This document shows, one piece after another, positions 1 through 9,071 of a stretch of 36,058 nt of DNA. The stretch lies in assembly GCA_902574225.1 (NCBI GenBank), contig CACGMO010000021.1:1-36058 (forward strand). The letters run 5' to 3'. Position numbers and translations under genes: made by a program. The first letter of the stretch is position 1; every line of letters starts with the position of its first letter. The notes beneath the pieces were generated by a model, which saw only the letters and a list, made by a program, of their open reading frames with translations, did not search any database and was not told the DNA's origin. The DNA comes from an uncultured Alphaproteobacteria bacterium. GTDB taxonomy: Bacteria > Pseudomonadota > Alphaproteobacteria > Rhodobacterales > Rhodobacteraceae.

Positions 1-870
1 GCCTGTAACACCAACGGTAGTGAGAAAAATAGGTGATATACCATTTGTTCCGGCAACGATTGGGGCTACGTTTACATAAGGAATGTAGGGACTTGCTTTC
101 TTACCTGTCCAAAGAGCAACATTATTGACACCTGACATTCTAGAAGAACCCACGCCCATTGTGCCCTTTTCAGCAACGAGCATAATGCTTTTATCAGGAT
201 GAGCTACCTTAAGTTGTGAGATGTCATTCTGAGCCTCTTTTGATATAAAACATTGTCCATGAAGTTCTCTATCTGAGCGAGAGTGAGCCTGATTGCCGGG
301 TGATAGCAGGTCGGTGGAAATATCACCTTCAGCGGCAACATAGGATACAACTTTAATTTTTTCAGGAATTGCATCTAGCTTAGTAAAAAATTCTGCTTTT
401 GAGTAACTTTCTAATATATCTTGAGCTATTTTGTTGCCAGCATAAAATTCCTTTGCAAGCCTTTTTGTATCAGCTTCATAAAGAAACACTTGCGTTTTTA
501 AAACAGTAGCTGCTCGTTGTGCAATCATCACATCTTCATGAAAGGCTAGGTCTAAGAGTACTTCTACGGATGGACCACCTTTCATGTGAGATAGTAACTC
601 AAAGGCATAATTTTGATCAATTTCGTCCAAAAGCTCGCTCTTTAGAATTAGTTTTTTTAAAAACTTTGCTTTCACCGATGCGGCGCCGGTGGTGCCTGGT
701 AATGTATTGTAAATAAAATGTTTTACTGCATCATTTCTGTTTGGAGATTTAGGTTCCAAAATTATATTAATAATTTCTTCTAATAGATCTCCTTGATCGA
801 TAGGCTTCGGACCAAGCCCGAGTTTTGAACGCTCTATTATTTCTTGTAAATAAGCTTCATATAACTCCAA
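1..870 (-). CDS. acnB: Aconitate hydratase B (AcnB-type), 5' part, runs off window
   Basis: I translated 290 codons on the minus strand without a stop, running off the left edge. The N-terminus resembles the HEAT-like domain that opens AcnB (bifunctional aconitase / 2-methylisocitrate dehydratase), with KPIDQGDLLEEI early and GGPSVEVLLDLAF near residue 115. It is followed by the swivel domain, with STDLLSPGNQAHSR near residue 195 and the loop GVGSSRMSGVNNVALW near residue 250. AcnB interconverts citrate and isocitrate in the TCA cycle using a 4Fe-4S cluster; the cluster cysteines lie beyond the window. There is no ATG at the start. I chose the TTG at 868-870 because an AAGGGGG Shine-Dalgarno lies just upstream and the first residues (ELYEAYLQEI) match the family opening MLEEYRKHV. 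It is divergent from the aldolase-like gene. Confidence 0.85.
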   Translation of the reverse strand, partial: MELYEAYLQEIIERSKLGLGPKPIDQGDLLEEIINIILEPKSPNRNDAVKHFIYNTLPGTTGAASVKAKFLKKLILKSELLDEIDQNYAFELLSHMKGGPSVEVLLDLAFHEDVMIAQRAATVLKTQVFLYEADTKRLAKEFYAGNKIAQDILESYSKAEFFTKLDAIPEKIKVVSYVAAEGDISTDLLSPGNQAHSRSDRELHGQCFISKEAQNDISQLKVAHPDKSIMLVAEKGTMGVGSSRMSGVNNVALWTGKKASPYIPYVNVAPIVAGTNGISPIFLTTVGVTG

Positions 871-1036
871 AATTATTCCCCCTTATACAATTTTTGAAAA
901 TTTTCAAAGCATAGTTTTAACAGCAAGATAATATAATCTTTATCATAATCATGCAAGGTTTCGGAGATAAAAGGTGTTAAAAAATGGGTCTTCAAGGGAC
1001 TTTTCAGAAAAAATTTAAAATAGTATTAGGGCAATG

Positions 1037-1074
1037 CACTAAAAGTTTAAGAAAATTTTGTATACTTTTTAGTG
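1037..1074. promoter_or_regulatory. Inverted repeat in the acnB / aldolase-like intergenic region
   Basis: CACTAAAAGT at 1037-1046 faces ACTTTTTAGTG at 1064-1074, a near-perfect inverted repeat with one extra T. A TATACT -10-like hexamer lies within it. It sits about 45 bases before the start of the aldolase-like gene, so an operator or leader hairpin is possible. No known family of site is recognised. The rest of the roughly 250-base divergent region is AT-rich, with no gene visible. Confidence 0.25.
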
Positions 1075-1118
1075 TTCTATGCGACAATAAAATGTCAATT
1101 TGGTGTCGGAGATATAAA

Positions 1119-1889
1119 ATGAATGAGAACTTACCAACGCTCGTTGAAAATGGGTCTGTAACAATAGAGGAATGGCGCACACGAGTTGATCTTGCTGCTT
1201 GCTATAGACTAATGGCTCACTTTGGTATGGATGACTTAATTTACAACCATATCTCCGCTAGAGTTCCAGGTCCTGACGAACATTTTCTTCTTAATCCATT
1301 TGGATTGCTTTATGAAGAAATAACCGCTTCAAATCTTGTGAAAGTTGACTTAGATGGAAAAATCATTTCAGAAACAGACGATAAAATAAATCCTGCGGGT
1401 TTTGTCATACATTCGTGTATCCATCGTGAAAGACCAAATATGCATTGTGTAATTCACACACACACGCCTGCTGGCGTAGGAGTGTCTTGTCAAGAAGAAG
1501 GGTTATTACCTCTTAGCCAAACTGGATTGTTATACAAAGATTTGATTGGATATCATGAGTACGAAGGACTAGCTTTAAATTTAGACGAACAAAAAAGATT
1601 GGTAAAAGATCTTGGAGAAAAAAAACAATTACTTATTTTAAAAAATCATGGCTTACTCACGTGTGGTCGCACGATACCTGAAGCATTTATAATGATGTAT
1701 TATTTGGAGCAGGCTTGTAAGATACAGATATCTGCACAGGCAGCAAGTAAAATTAGTTTACCTAAGCCTGAAGTTCAGGATTTGGTACATCAACAGGCGA
1801 TGAAAGGTTTTGGATCGAAGTTAGGTGAGTTGGAGTTCGCAGCTCTGAAGCGAAGATTATCACGATTAGGATCTGATTATGAAACTTAA
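1119..1889 (+). CDS. Class II aldolase/adducin-family protein
   Basis: This is a 256-residue cytosolic protein of the class II aldolase/adducin fold. The metal-binding His-x-His is in VIHTHTPAGVG (His113 and His115), and a third histidine is in ILKNHGLLTCG (His177). FLLNPFGLLYEEI near residue 57 is typical of this group. Members cleave or epimerise sugar phosphates or decarboxylate related acids with Zn or Mn; the substrate cannot be read from the sequence. The frame is open back to 984, but I chose the ATG at 1119 because GGAG lies about 7 bases upstream and family similarity begins there. It stands alone, divergent from acnB and convergent with the nitroreductase gene 25 bases downstream. 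Confidence 0.85.
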   Translation: MNENLPTLVENGSVTIEEWRTRVDLAACYRLMAHFGMDDLIYNHISARVPGPDEHFLLNPFGLLYEEITASNLVKVDLDGKIISETDDKINPAGFVIHSCIHRERPNMHCVIHTHTPAGVGVSCQEEGLLPLSQTGLLYKDLIGYHEYEGLALNLDEQKRLVKDLGEKKQLLILKNHGLLTCGRTIPEAFIMMYYLEQACKIQISAQAASKISLPKPEVQDLVHQQAMKGFGSKLGELEFAALKRRLSRLGSDYET

Positions 1890-1914
1890 GAAAAGTTTAG
1901 AATAAATATAAATA

Positions 1915-2607
1915 TTATTTAAGAAAGGTTGCAAAATCGTTTAATGGCACGCGCTCACTCACTAGTGTATTTTCAGGAGCTTTTGCGGCATAACCCATAG
2001 ACATCCCAGATATTATTATTTCTTCGTCAGGAATATTCAGCACATTGTGAACAATAGGTCCGAATTCACACCACGCTTGTTGGGGACAGGTTTCTAGACC
2101 CTTACCTCTAGCGAGTATCATAACATTTTGCATAAACATTCCAACGTCTAGCCAGGATCCATATAAAAGTTCTCGATCCATCCTAAAAAAAAGCCCAACT
2201 GGAGCTCCAAAAAATTCGAAGTTACGTAACATCGCGACTTTTCTTGCTGGGTAGTCATCTCTTTTTATTCCATAAAGTTCATACAGTGCATAACCAACCG
2301 CTCTTTTTCTAGATAAGTACGGTTCTTTCAGTTTAGATGGCATATATTCATATTCTAGATTGGCGTTACCTGTCTCTGCGGCTTCTAAAACCGCATTTGT
2401 TAATTTTTTCTTTGTTTCTCCTGTGACACATGTCACTTTCCACGGTTGAGTATTGGTCCCAGAAGGTGCCCGTGAAGCATCTTGAATTATGTCTTTAACA
2501 AGGTCGATACTTACTGGATCAGGTAGAAAATTTCTTTTCGAGGATCTCTCAATAACAATTTTCCTGATTAAATGATCTAAACCCTTTGAGTCAATAATAT
2601 TATCCAT
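1915..2607 (-). CDS. Nitroreductase-family FMN oxidoreductase
   Basis: This is a 230-residue nitroreductase-fold protein. RSSKRNF at 21-27 matches the phosphate-binding R-x-S-x-R motif for FMN. APSGTNTQPW at 47-56 is the classic flavin-site loop, and GMSMGYA near the C-terminus contacts the flavin in the family. Such enzymes are homodimers that reduce nitro groups, quinones or enals with NAD(P)H; the natural substrate is unknown here. Its ATG overlaps the end of the acyl-CoA ligase gene by 8 bases, with GAGGA inside that gene as ribosome site, so the two are probably translationally coupled and act on related compounds. That functional link is inference. Confidence 0.85.
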   Translation of the reverse strand: MDNIIDSKGLDHLIRKIVIERSSKRNFLPDPVSIDLVKDIIQDASRAPSGTNTQPWKVTCVTGETKKKLTNAVLEAAETGNANLEYEYMPSKLKEPYLSRKRAVGYALYELYGIKRDDYPARKVAMLRNFEFFGAPVGLFFRMDRELLYGSWLDVGMFMQNVMILARGKGLETCPQQAWCEFGPIVHNVLNIPDEEIIISGMSMGYAAKAPENTLVSERVPLNDFATFLK

Positions 2608-4264
2608 TATTCTGTTCCTCTAAAATTTCATTTTTTCGTCGCTCTCTAAGAACAAAGCGCTGAATTTTCCCACTCGGTGTTTTCGGTAATTCACTTACGT
2701 AAGTTATATTTCTTGGATATGCATGAGCAGCAAAATTTGTTTTTACCCACTGTTGAAGGTCCTTAGTAAGTTGATCGCTGTTCTCTGTTCCAGGCATTAA
2801 AACTACAAAAGCCTCAATTACTTCACCCCTTACCTTATCTGGGGTAGCAATTACAGCACATTCTGCAACCGCATTATGAGTGCTCAGAGCAGACTCAACT
2901 TCGAAGGGCCCAATTCTATAGCCTGCCATAATAATTACATCGTCATCCCTTGTGGAGAAGTAGAAATAACCATCTTTATCTACCGACCCAGTATCTCCAG
3001 TTAAATAATACTTTTTATTTTTTGAAAATTTCTCAGCACTTTTTTTAGGATTACCAATATAACCTGTAAACCAGGAAAAGGGACTCCTATCAATTATAAA
3101 GGCAACACGCCCCGGGACACCCGGTTTTTCCGGTATATCTTCATTATTTTTCAGGACAATAGCTGACCAACCTGGCATTACCTTACCCATGGAACCATCC
3201 CGCAATGCTGTTTTGAGTTCTGGATGATGATGGTTATTTATAACCATACTAGTTTCTGTCTGACCATAATGGTCATGCACAAAGAGGCCAAAGAAAGACT
3301 TTGCCCATTCATTGATTTCTGGAGTTAAAGGCTCTCCAGCACTTGATAAACACCGGAGCTTATGTCTATTTGAGATTTCTATTCCATCAGCCCGAAGTGA
3401 GCGATAGACTGTCGGTGCAGCAGCAAAATTTGTAATTTTTTGCTTCTCTATTATGTCGACAGTTGCTTGTGCACTGAAACCACCTTCGAATAAAATAGCT
3501 GGGGTACCCGTGGTTAAAGTAGCAAGAATACCACAGTAAAGTCCATAAGCCCAACCTGGATCTGCTGCATTCCAAAAAACATCGGTCTGTCTTAAATCAT
3601 AAGCGAATTCTGCATATGCTTCTATACATGAAAGAGCTTTCGTAGGAAGACTAACACCTTTTGGCTCACCTGTTGTTCCAGAAGTAAAAATGTGAATAAT
3701 GGGAGCTTCTGGATCTAAACTTACCTCTTCTTTAAGGGACTTATCAGTTGCTAATAAATCCTCCCATCTAGAAGCCCAATTGGGTGTTTGATCAAAACTA
3801 GCAGTTGTAATAACTTCGACTTTACCATTTGTTGCAAAATCATCTGATGGTTTAAGTTTTGACTGTTGTTTTTGATCACAGAAGACTATTTTAGAATTAC
3901 TTCCATTTACTCTAAGTGTTATGGCTGGCGTAGAGAAAGCTGTGAATAAGGGTACGTGAACGGCGCCTATTCTCCAGATCGCTAATAACGTGATTATGTA
4001 CTCTTTGCTTTTCCCCATGAGCGTGGCAATTCTATCACCTTTTTTGACGCCTCTTTGTTTCAATCCATTTGCTATTGAAATAGACTGAGTTTTTAGCTCT
4101 CCATATGAAAGAGCATATTCTTCCATCTTTTCGTTTATTATTTTATACGCAAGTTTAGTCGCAGGATATTGATCGCAGAGCAGATAATGAACACTCTTTG
4201 AGGAAGTTGAATATTTAGCAATCAATTCGCTAACCCGTAGGGTGATTTTTTCACTGGTATCCAT
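2600..4264 (-). CDS. AMP-forming acyl-CoA ligase (medium-chain/acetyl-CoA synthetase-like)
   Basis: This is a 554-residue member of the ANL adenylating superfamily, which activates a carboxylic acid to acyl-AMP and then acyl-CoA. The phosphate loop TSGTTGEPKG is at 194-203. DHYGQTETS is the A5 motif, YYLTGDTGSVD holds the ribose-binding Asp, and IIMAGYRIGPFEVE is the hinge region. PKTPSGKIQR near the C-terminus carries the catalytic Lys. The layout resembles medium-chain acyl-CoA or acetyl-CoA-like synthetases rather than long-chain ones; the acid is not predictable. It is the first gene of a two-gene minus-strand unit with the nitroreductase. No secretion signal is seen. Confidence 0.85.
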   Translation of the reverse strand: MDTSEKITLRVSELIAKYSTSSKSVHYLLCDQYPATKLAYKIINEKMEEYALSYGELKTQSISIANGLKQRGVKKGDRIATLMGKSKEYIITLLAIWRIGAVHVPLFTAFSTPAITLRVNGSNSKIVFCDQKQQSKLKPSDDFATNGKVEVITTASFDQTPNWASRWEDLLATDKSLKEEVSLDPEAPIIHIFTSGTTGEPKGVSLPTKALSCIEAYAEFAYDLRQTDVFWNAADPGWAYGLYCGILATLTTGTPAILFEGGFSAQATVDIIEKQKITNFAAAPTVYRSLRADGIEISNRHKLRCLSSAGEPLTPEINEWAKSFFGLFVHDHYGQTETSMVINNHHHPELKTALRDGSMGKVMPGWSAIVLKNNEDIPEKPGVPGRVAFIIDRSPFSWFTGYIGNPKKSAEKFSKNKKYYLTGDTGSVDKDGYFYFSTRDDDVIIMAGYRIGPFEVESALSTHNAVAECAVIATPDKVRGEVIEAFVVLMPGTENSDQLTKDLQQWVKTNFAAHAYPRNITYVSELPKTPSGKIQRFVLRERRKNEILEEQNNG

Positions 4265-4327
4265 ATATTTAACCTATTTATGTTTCATAAAAAATGCTTA
4301 ATATATGATATATAAATTGATTTTATA

Positions 4328-4360
4328 ATAAAAGAAAAACGCAGACTAACCGTGGTCTGC
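4328..4360 (-). terminator. Intrinsic terminator, minus strand
   Basis: On the minus strand GCAGAC and GTCTGC (4360-4355 and 4346-4341) form a perfect 6-bp stem around an 8-base loop, followed by GTTTTTCTTTTAT. It begins 6 bases after the stop of a short minus-strand ORF (4367-4444) and lies 64 bases or more upstream of the acyl-CoA ligase gene. It could end an otherwise lost gene or act as an attenuator in the ligase leader. Confidence 0.5.
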
Positions 4361-4366
4361 ACGAGC

Positions 4367-4444
4367 TTATTTAGGAGCTAACCTTTTGACGTAAGAGGAA
4401 ATACGTTCTATTAACATATCAAAGGTAGCAAAAATTATGCCCAA
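4367..4444 (-). pseudogene. 25-codon ORF, probable 3' remnant of a gene
   Basis: From a TTG there are 25 codons ending in IERISSYVKRLAPK and TAA, bounded upstream by an in-frame TAG. I do not recognise the product. What makes it notable is the close downstream intrinsic terminator on the same strand, which suggests the end of a real gene. Upstream of it lptF begins on the opposite strand, so the rest is missing. It could be a remnant or a genuine micro-ORF; no good ribosome site is visible. Confidence 0.3.
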
Positions 4445-4470
4445 TATACTCTACAAAGAATAATTTCTAA

Positions 4471-5565
4471 ATGAGGGTGATAAGCAAATATTTATATGTT
4501 GAGTTATTTAAACCATTTTTGATATTCTCGTTTACGTTTATCAGTATATTGTGGTTGGTCCAAATTCTACCAAAACTTGAAGGATTGGTCTTAAATAACC
4601 AACCTCTAAACATATTCATTTCTGTGGCAATGAATACTATTCCCCAGGTAGCCTATTTTGTAATACCAGTTGCAGCTTTTTTTTCAACCATCTATGCGAT
4701 AAACAAACTTGTGTCAGAAACTGAAATTGTAGCTATTACAAGCTCAGGTTTTTCAATTCTTTCTTACGCAAAAATTATTTTCATATTTGGGTTAACTGTA
4801 AGCTTAATACTATTTTTAATTACATTTTATGTTTTACCAAAAAGCGCCTTTAAACTTCAGTCTATCTTTTTTGATATAGAGCAAAATTTTGCCACAAAAT
4901 TCATCGATAGTAGGAAGTTTTTACATCCAATATCTGGTGTAACTATCTATGTACGAGATAAATTGGAAGAAAATCAAATGACAGGAGTTTTTGTGTTTGA
5001 TGATCGAAATGACAATTATTCATTATTATATTCTGCAAAAGAGGCTGCCATTAGAGATAACGGTGGTATTAGAGATTTAATCATGCAGGATGGCGAGCTG
5101 CAAATTATGTCTAAAGATGAAAAGAGTGTAGTGTCTGTAAGATTTGAGAGATTTGGGATTAATTTAAATTCTTTTATACCAGAAAAACAGTATTATTTGG
5201 CTTCACCATCTGACGTTTCACCAATCACTGGAATTGTGAAATCTAAAGAACTTGCTGAATTAACTGATTATTCCTCCTCTGAATATTTAGCAGAGAGCCA
5301 TATGAAGTTAGCTTCGATATTGTCTCCAATAGCTTTATGTATGCTGGGAGGGTTAGCTCTTATAGTGTTTAACAGTGAAGGATATAGAACTACTGTGATT
5401 GTAATTTTCCTATCACTGGTGGCTTTAGTAATGCAAGTTGCCATTATTTCGCTGAAATCACTTCTTGTCCTCAATCCAGATACCTTTTTACTTATCTATC
5501 TTCCGCCTTTAGTTGTTCTTATGGGAATATTATTAGTTGTTCATCTAAAAGACACATTTGCTTAG
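4471..5565 (+). CDS. LptF/LptG-family permease (YjgP/YjgQ)
   Basis: This is a 364-residue inner-membrane protein with the family layout: about three membrane segments in the first 125 residues, a periplasmic beta-jellyroll-like domain (about 130-265), and three more segments at the C-terminus. The opening MRVISKYLYVELFKPFLIFSF is typical of LptF/LptG, which pair with the LptB ATPase to extract lipopolysaccharide and pass it to LptC/LptA. Two such genes are usually adjacent. Here only one is present and the next gene is trkH, so whether it is LptF or LptG is left open. There is no clear Shine-Dalgarno before the ATG. Confidence 0.85.
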   Translation: MRVISKYLYVELFKPFLIFSFTFISILWLVQILPKLEGLVLNNQPLNIFISVAMNTIPQVAYFVIPVAAFFSTIYAINKLVSETEIVAITSSGFSILSYAKIIFIFGLTVSLILFLITFYVLPKSAFKLQSIFFDIEQNFATKFIDSRKFLHPISGVTIYVRDKLEENQMTGVFVFDDRNDNYSLLYSAKEAAIRDNGGIRDLIMQDGELQIMSKDEKSVVSVRFERFGINLNSFIPEKQYYLASPSDVSPITGIVKSKELAELTDYSSSEYLAESHMKLASILSPIALCMLGGLALIVFNSEGYRTTVIVIFLSLVALVMQVAIISLKSLLVLNPDTFLLIYLPPLVVLMGILLVVHLKDTFA

Positions 5566-5671
5566 AGTAAAAACTGAAGGTTACGCGGAAAGGAGAAAAT
5601 AGTATTTCTGGAAAGATTTGGCGACTACATCAATTATTGTAATTTGAACAAAATTCAAATAGGTTTTATCG

Positions 5672-7120
5672 ATGCTATTAAAAGAAGTTAGGTCAGCTGG
5701 GCTTATTGTCGCATATGTAGGATTATTTTTTTCCTTTTTAATGTTAATTCCATGGATAACGTCTGTTCTTACTGGTTGGGAGGGAGGCACGTCTTTTCTT
5801 TGGTCAGGTTTGATGGCTTCGATTGTTTGTGTTTTGGTGGTAATCGCGTGTTTTGGTGATCAACCAAAGGTTACCCCGAGATTTGGGATATTAGTGGTTA
5901 ACATGTTGTGGTTTTTGTTGCCAATTTTATGCGCAATCCCATTAGTCAATTCTTCTGGAAACTTAAGTTTCGTAGATGCTCTGTTTGAAGCAACTTCCGG
6001 ACTTACGACTACTGGGTCAACCGTAATGACAGACATATTAAGCTATGATCGCCCAATTCTTTTATGGAGAGCCTTGATGCAATGGGTTGGAGGCCTTGGC
6101 ATACTCTCACTAGGGCTGATATTACTTCCTTTTTTGAGAATTGGAGGAATGCAGTTGTTTAAAATGGAGAGCTCCGATAGATCCGACAAGCCCTTGCCAA
6201 GATTAGTGGAAATTTCAAGATCAATTATTATTATTTACGTTGTTTTATCTTTGGCATGTGTCGTTGCTTACCTCTTTGTAGGATTGGCACCATTCGATGC
6301 TCTAACACATGGTATGACTACCGTGGCCACCGGTGGTTTTTCAACGCATGATGAGTCTCTTGGCTATTATGATAGTTCGTCTGTACTGTGGGTTGCTATA
6401 CTGTTTATGATAGTTGGGGGCCTACCTTTTAGTGTATTTGTTGCAATTTTTTTTACGCGCAATATTCCCAAGTTAGACCCTCAAGTGCTGACTTTCATAG
6501 TAATTATTTTTTCTTCTTGTACATTATTGATACTTTACCAAAATGGTGGTGAAGCAAGATCAATATACGTTAACACCGAATATATTTTCAATGTAGTTTC
6601 TATAATAACAACCACGGGATACTCTAGTGGAGATTTTATGAATTATGGTTCCTTAGGTCCTGTGTTATTTTTCTTTTTAATCTTTATTGGAGGTTGCGCG
6701 GGTTCTACTGCTGGTGGGATTAAGGTCTATAGATTTATTGTGTTGGGGCAAGTAATTAAGACATCCTTAAGGCAACTGATTTATTCGAAGGGTGTATTCC
6801 TATTGAGATATGGAAACAAACTTGTTGATCAAGACATTTATCGCTCAACAGTAACAATGATCTGTTGTTTTTTTGCCTGCCTCATTTTAGTAACTTTAAG
6901 TCTAGCTTTTTGTGGGCTAGATTTTATTACTGCTATATCTGGAGCAACTACTGCATTAGCGAATGTTGGCCCTGGAATAGGTGAAATAATTGGTCCATCT
7001 GGAAGCTTCAAAAGCCTCGATGACGTCGAAAAATATATATTAATATTGGCAATGATTTTAGGAAGGCTAGAACTTTTAGTGGCAATGGCATTTTTCCTGC
7101 CCATCTTTTGGAAGCAATAA
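5672..7120 (+). CDS. trkH: Potassium uptake protein TrkH
   Basis: This 482-residue integral membrane protein is the K+-conducting subunit of the Trk system. The four pore-loop repeats of the TrkH/KtrB fold are visible: TSGLTTTGS near 107, TTVATGGFST near 217, SIITTTGYSSG near 315, and the degenerate ALANVGPG near 432. The selectivity glycines are present. GGCAGSTAGGIKVYR near 345 is the conserved helix after the third pore loop. TrkH works with the NAD-binding regulator TrkA, which is not in this window. The gene follows lptF after 106 bases on the same strand and ends 4 bases from the convergent acetoacetyl-CoA synthetase gene. Confidence 0.92.
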   Translation: MLLKEVRSAGLIVAYVGLFFSFLMLIPWITSVLTGWEGGTSFLWSGLMASIVCVLVVIACFGDQPKVTPRFGILVVNMLWFLLPILCAIPLVNSSGNLSFVDALFEATSGLTTTGSTVMTDILSYDRPILLWRALMQWVGGLGILSLGLILLPFLRIGGMQLFKMESSDRSDKPLPRLVEISRSIIIIYVVLSLACVVAYLFVGLAPFDALTHGMTTVATGGFSTHDESLGYYDSSSVLWVAILFMIVGGLPFSVFVAIFFTRNIPKLDPQVLTFIVIIFSSCTLLILYQNGGEARSIYVNTEYIFNVVSIITTTGYSSGDFMNYGSLGPVLFFFLIFIGGCAGSTAGGIKVYRFIVLGQVIKTSLRQLIYSKGVFLLRYGNKLVDQDIYRSTVTMICCFFACLILVTLSLAFCGLDFITAISGATTALANVGPGIGEIIGPSGSFKSLDDVEKYILILAMILGRLELLVAMAFFLPIFWKQ

Positions 7121-7124
7121 GTTA

Positions 7125-9071
7125 TTAACCTGTAGTTAAGTCAGGTATGTTAGCAAAATGAATAAGGGACTCTGGATTAGCCAAAGCTTCTTTGTTTTTA
7201 ATTTCTTTTCCATGTACAATGTCTCTAACTGCTAGTTCAGTTATTTTCCCAGAACGCGTTCGAGGAATATCTGGAACAGCAACTACTTTAGCTGGTACAT
7301 GTCTTGGGGTGAGATTTGTTCTTATCTGATTAACTACTTTTTCTTTAAGATGTTCAGTTAGCTCATGGTCATTTTGTAACTTTAGAAACAAAACTATTCT
7401 AACATCATTGTTCCAATTTTGTGCTATTACGATGGCCTCAGCAATTTCATTGAGTTTCTCAACCGTATTATATATCTCAGCAGTGCCAATCCTCACTCCG
7501 CCAGGATTTAGGGTTGCATCTGATCTACCGTAAATTACCACCGTACCGCGCTCAGTTATTTTGGCCCAATCTCCGTGATGCCATATCCCTTTAAACTTTT
7601 CAAAATATGCTTCTTTGTATTTTGTATCGTTTTGATCATTCCAAAACTTTATGGGCATTGATGGGAATGGAATTTTGCATACAAGCTCACCTTCCATATT
7701 AACCAAACTTTCTCCACGCTCGTTAAATATATCCACGTCCATTGCTAGTGCTCTGCATTGAATTTGTCCTTTGACTACAGGGCTCAAAGGGTTACTTAAA
7801 ACAAAACAGCTGAGAAGATCTGTTCCACCAGAGATCGATGCAATCTGTACATCTGGTTTTATATTGTTCAAAATGTAATCATAACTATCCGGGCTAAGTG
7901 GAGAGCCAGTCGAACAAATGGTGCGTAGATTGCTCAACGCGAAGTGTTTCTTCGGCGCTACATTAGATTTTGAAAGTGCATCGATATATTTTGCTGATGT
8001 ACCGAATATGCTCACCTTTGATTTTTCAGCTATTTTCCATAGGTGTTCGGGATTTGGATAAAATGGACTTCCTTCATAGAGGACTATAGAGCTTTGACAA
8101 AATAGGGAGCCAACCAACCAATTCCACATCATCCAACCACATGTAGTAAAATAAAACATTTTCTGCTTTTCGTATAAATTTATATGAAGCAGGTGTTCTT
8201 TTGCGTGTTGAATTAGAACTCCGCCTATGCTGTGTGTTATGCATTTAGGTTTGCCAGTGGTACCCGATGAAAAAACAATATATAAAGGGTCATTAAATTT
8301 GCACAAAACATAGTTCTCTAATTTGTCTGACTGAAAAACAGTTTTAAAATTTGTAAAATTATCAATGTCTTTGGAAGAATTTATATATTCAACAACAATG
8401 ATATGTTCTAAAGAGGGAAGGCGTTTAGATATTGTTTTAATTTCCTCTGATCTATCAATCACCTTTCCATTATAAAGGTAGCCGTCCGTGGCAATCATAA
8501 TTTTTGGCTCTATTTGTTCAAAGCGATCTATGACCCCCTCAATACCGAAGTCGCTGGAACAGGAAGAAAAAATAGCTCCTAAGGCAGAAGTGGCGAGCAT
8601 GGATATAACTGTTTCAGAACAGTTGGGCATGTAAGCACAGACACGATCCCCTTTTTTGACCCCCTTGCTTTTCATCCAGCCAGCCATTTTTAGAGCCTTA
8701 CTTTCAAGTTCTTTTCTGGTTAACGCATTGGTTAATCCATCTTCTCTAAATTCCTCTAAAGCTATTGCATTATCTGCAGCTCGGAGTAGGTTTTCTGCAT
8801 AGTTTAGTTTTGCGTCTGGAAAAAACCTAGCGCCAGGCATCCGCCCAATATTTTCAGAAATTTTCGTGCCCTTGCTTCCTTTTATTTCAGAAAAATCCCA
8901 CATTAAAGACCAAAACTTTTCGACATTATTAACTGACCAATCCCAAATATCGTGATAGTCTGTTTTTATTGATTGTGAGTATCTTTGATTTACAAATTCA
9001 ATAAACCGAGATAGGTTGCTTAATTTTTTACTTTCACTACTTGGTTGCCAAATGATTTCATGATTATCCAT
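7125..9071 (-). CDS. Acetoacetyl-CoA synthetase (acetoacetate-CoA ligase)
   Basis: This 648-residue ANL-superfamily ligase activates acetoacetate (ATP plus CoA to AMP and PPi), allowing ketone bodies to enter acyl-CoA metabolism or polyhydroxybutyrate turnover. Its length and N-terminus (WDWSVNNVEKFW near 43, GARFFPDAKLNYAENLL near 79) are characteristic of acetoacetyl-CoA synthetase rather than acetyl-CoA synthetase. The phosphate loop is SSGTTGKPK near 268, SGGTDLLSCF marks the substrate pocket, and RTRSGKITE near 612 has the catalytic Lys. An AGAGG ribosome site precedes the ATG. The ATG directly follows the stop of a decayed HAD gene. Confidence 0.9.
   Translation of the reverse strand: MDNHEIIWQPSSESKKLSNLSRFIEFVNQRYSQSIKTDYHDIWDWSVNNVEKFWSLMWDFSEIKGSKGTKISENIGRMPGARFFPDAKLNYAENLLRAADNAIALEEFREDGLTNALTRKELESKALKMAGWMKSKGVKKGDRVCAYMPNCSETVISMLATSALGAIFSSCSSDFGIEGVIDRFEQIEPKIMIATDGYLYNGKVIDRSEEIKTISKRLPSLEHIIVVEYINSSKDIDNFTNFKTVFQSDKLENYVLCKFNDPLYIVFSSGTTGKPKCITHSIGGVLIQHAKEHLLHINLYEKQKMFYFTTCGWMMWNWLVGSLFCQSSIVLYEGSPFYPNPEHLWKIAEKSKVSIFGTSAKYIDALSKSNVAPKKHFALSNLRTICSTGSPLSPDSYDYILNNIKPDVQIASISGGTDLLSCFVLSNPLSPVVKGQIQCRALAMDVDIFNERGESLVNMEGELVCKIPFPSMPIKFWNDQNDTKYKEAYFEKFKGIWHHGDWAKITERGTVVIYGRSDATLNPGGVRIGTAEIYNTVEKLNEIAEAIVIAQNWNNDVRIVLFLKLQNDHELTEHLKEKVVNQIRTNLTPRHVPAKVVAVPDIPRTRSGKITELAVRDIVHGKEIKNKEALANPESLIHFANIPDLTTG

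Noticed and set aside
984-1118. Upstream extension of the aldolase-like gene by 45 residues
   Set aside because: It has no family similarity, and the ATG at 1119 has a good ribosome site where the conserved domain begins.
5598-5691. Short ORF with AAGGAGA upstream between lptF and trkH (FLERFGDYINYCNLNKIQIG)
   Set aside because: It has no conventional start codon, is about 30 codons long and overlaps the trkH start; no family was recognised.
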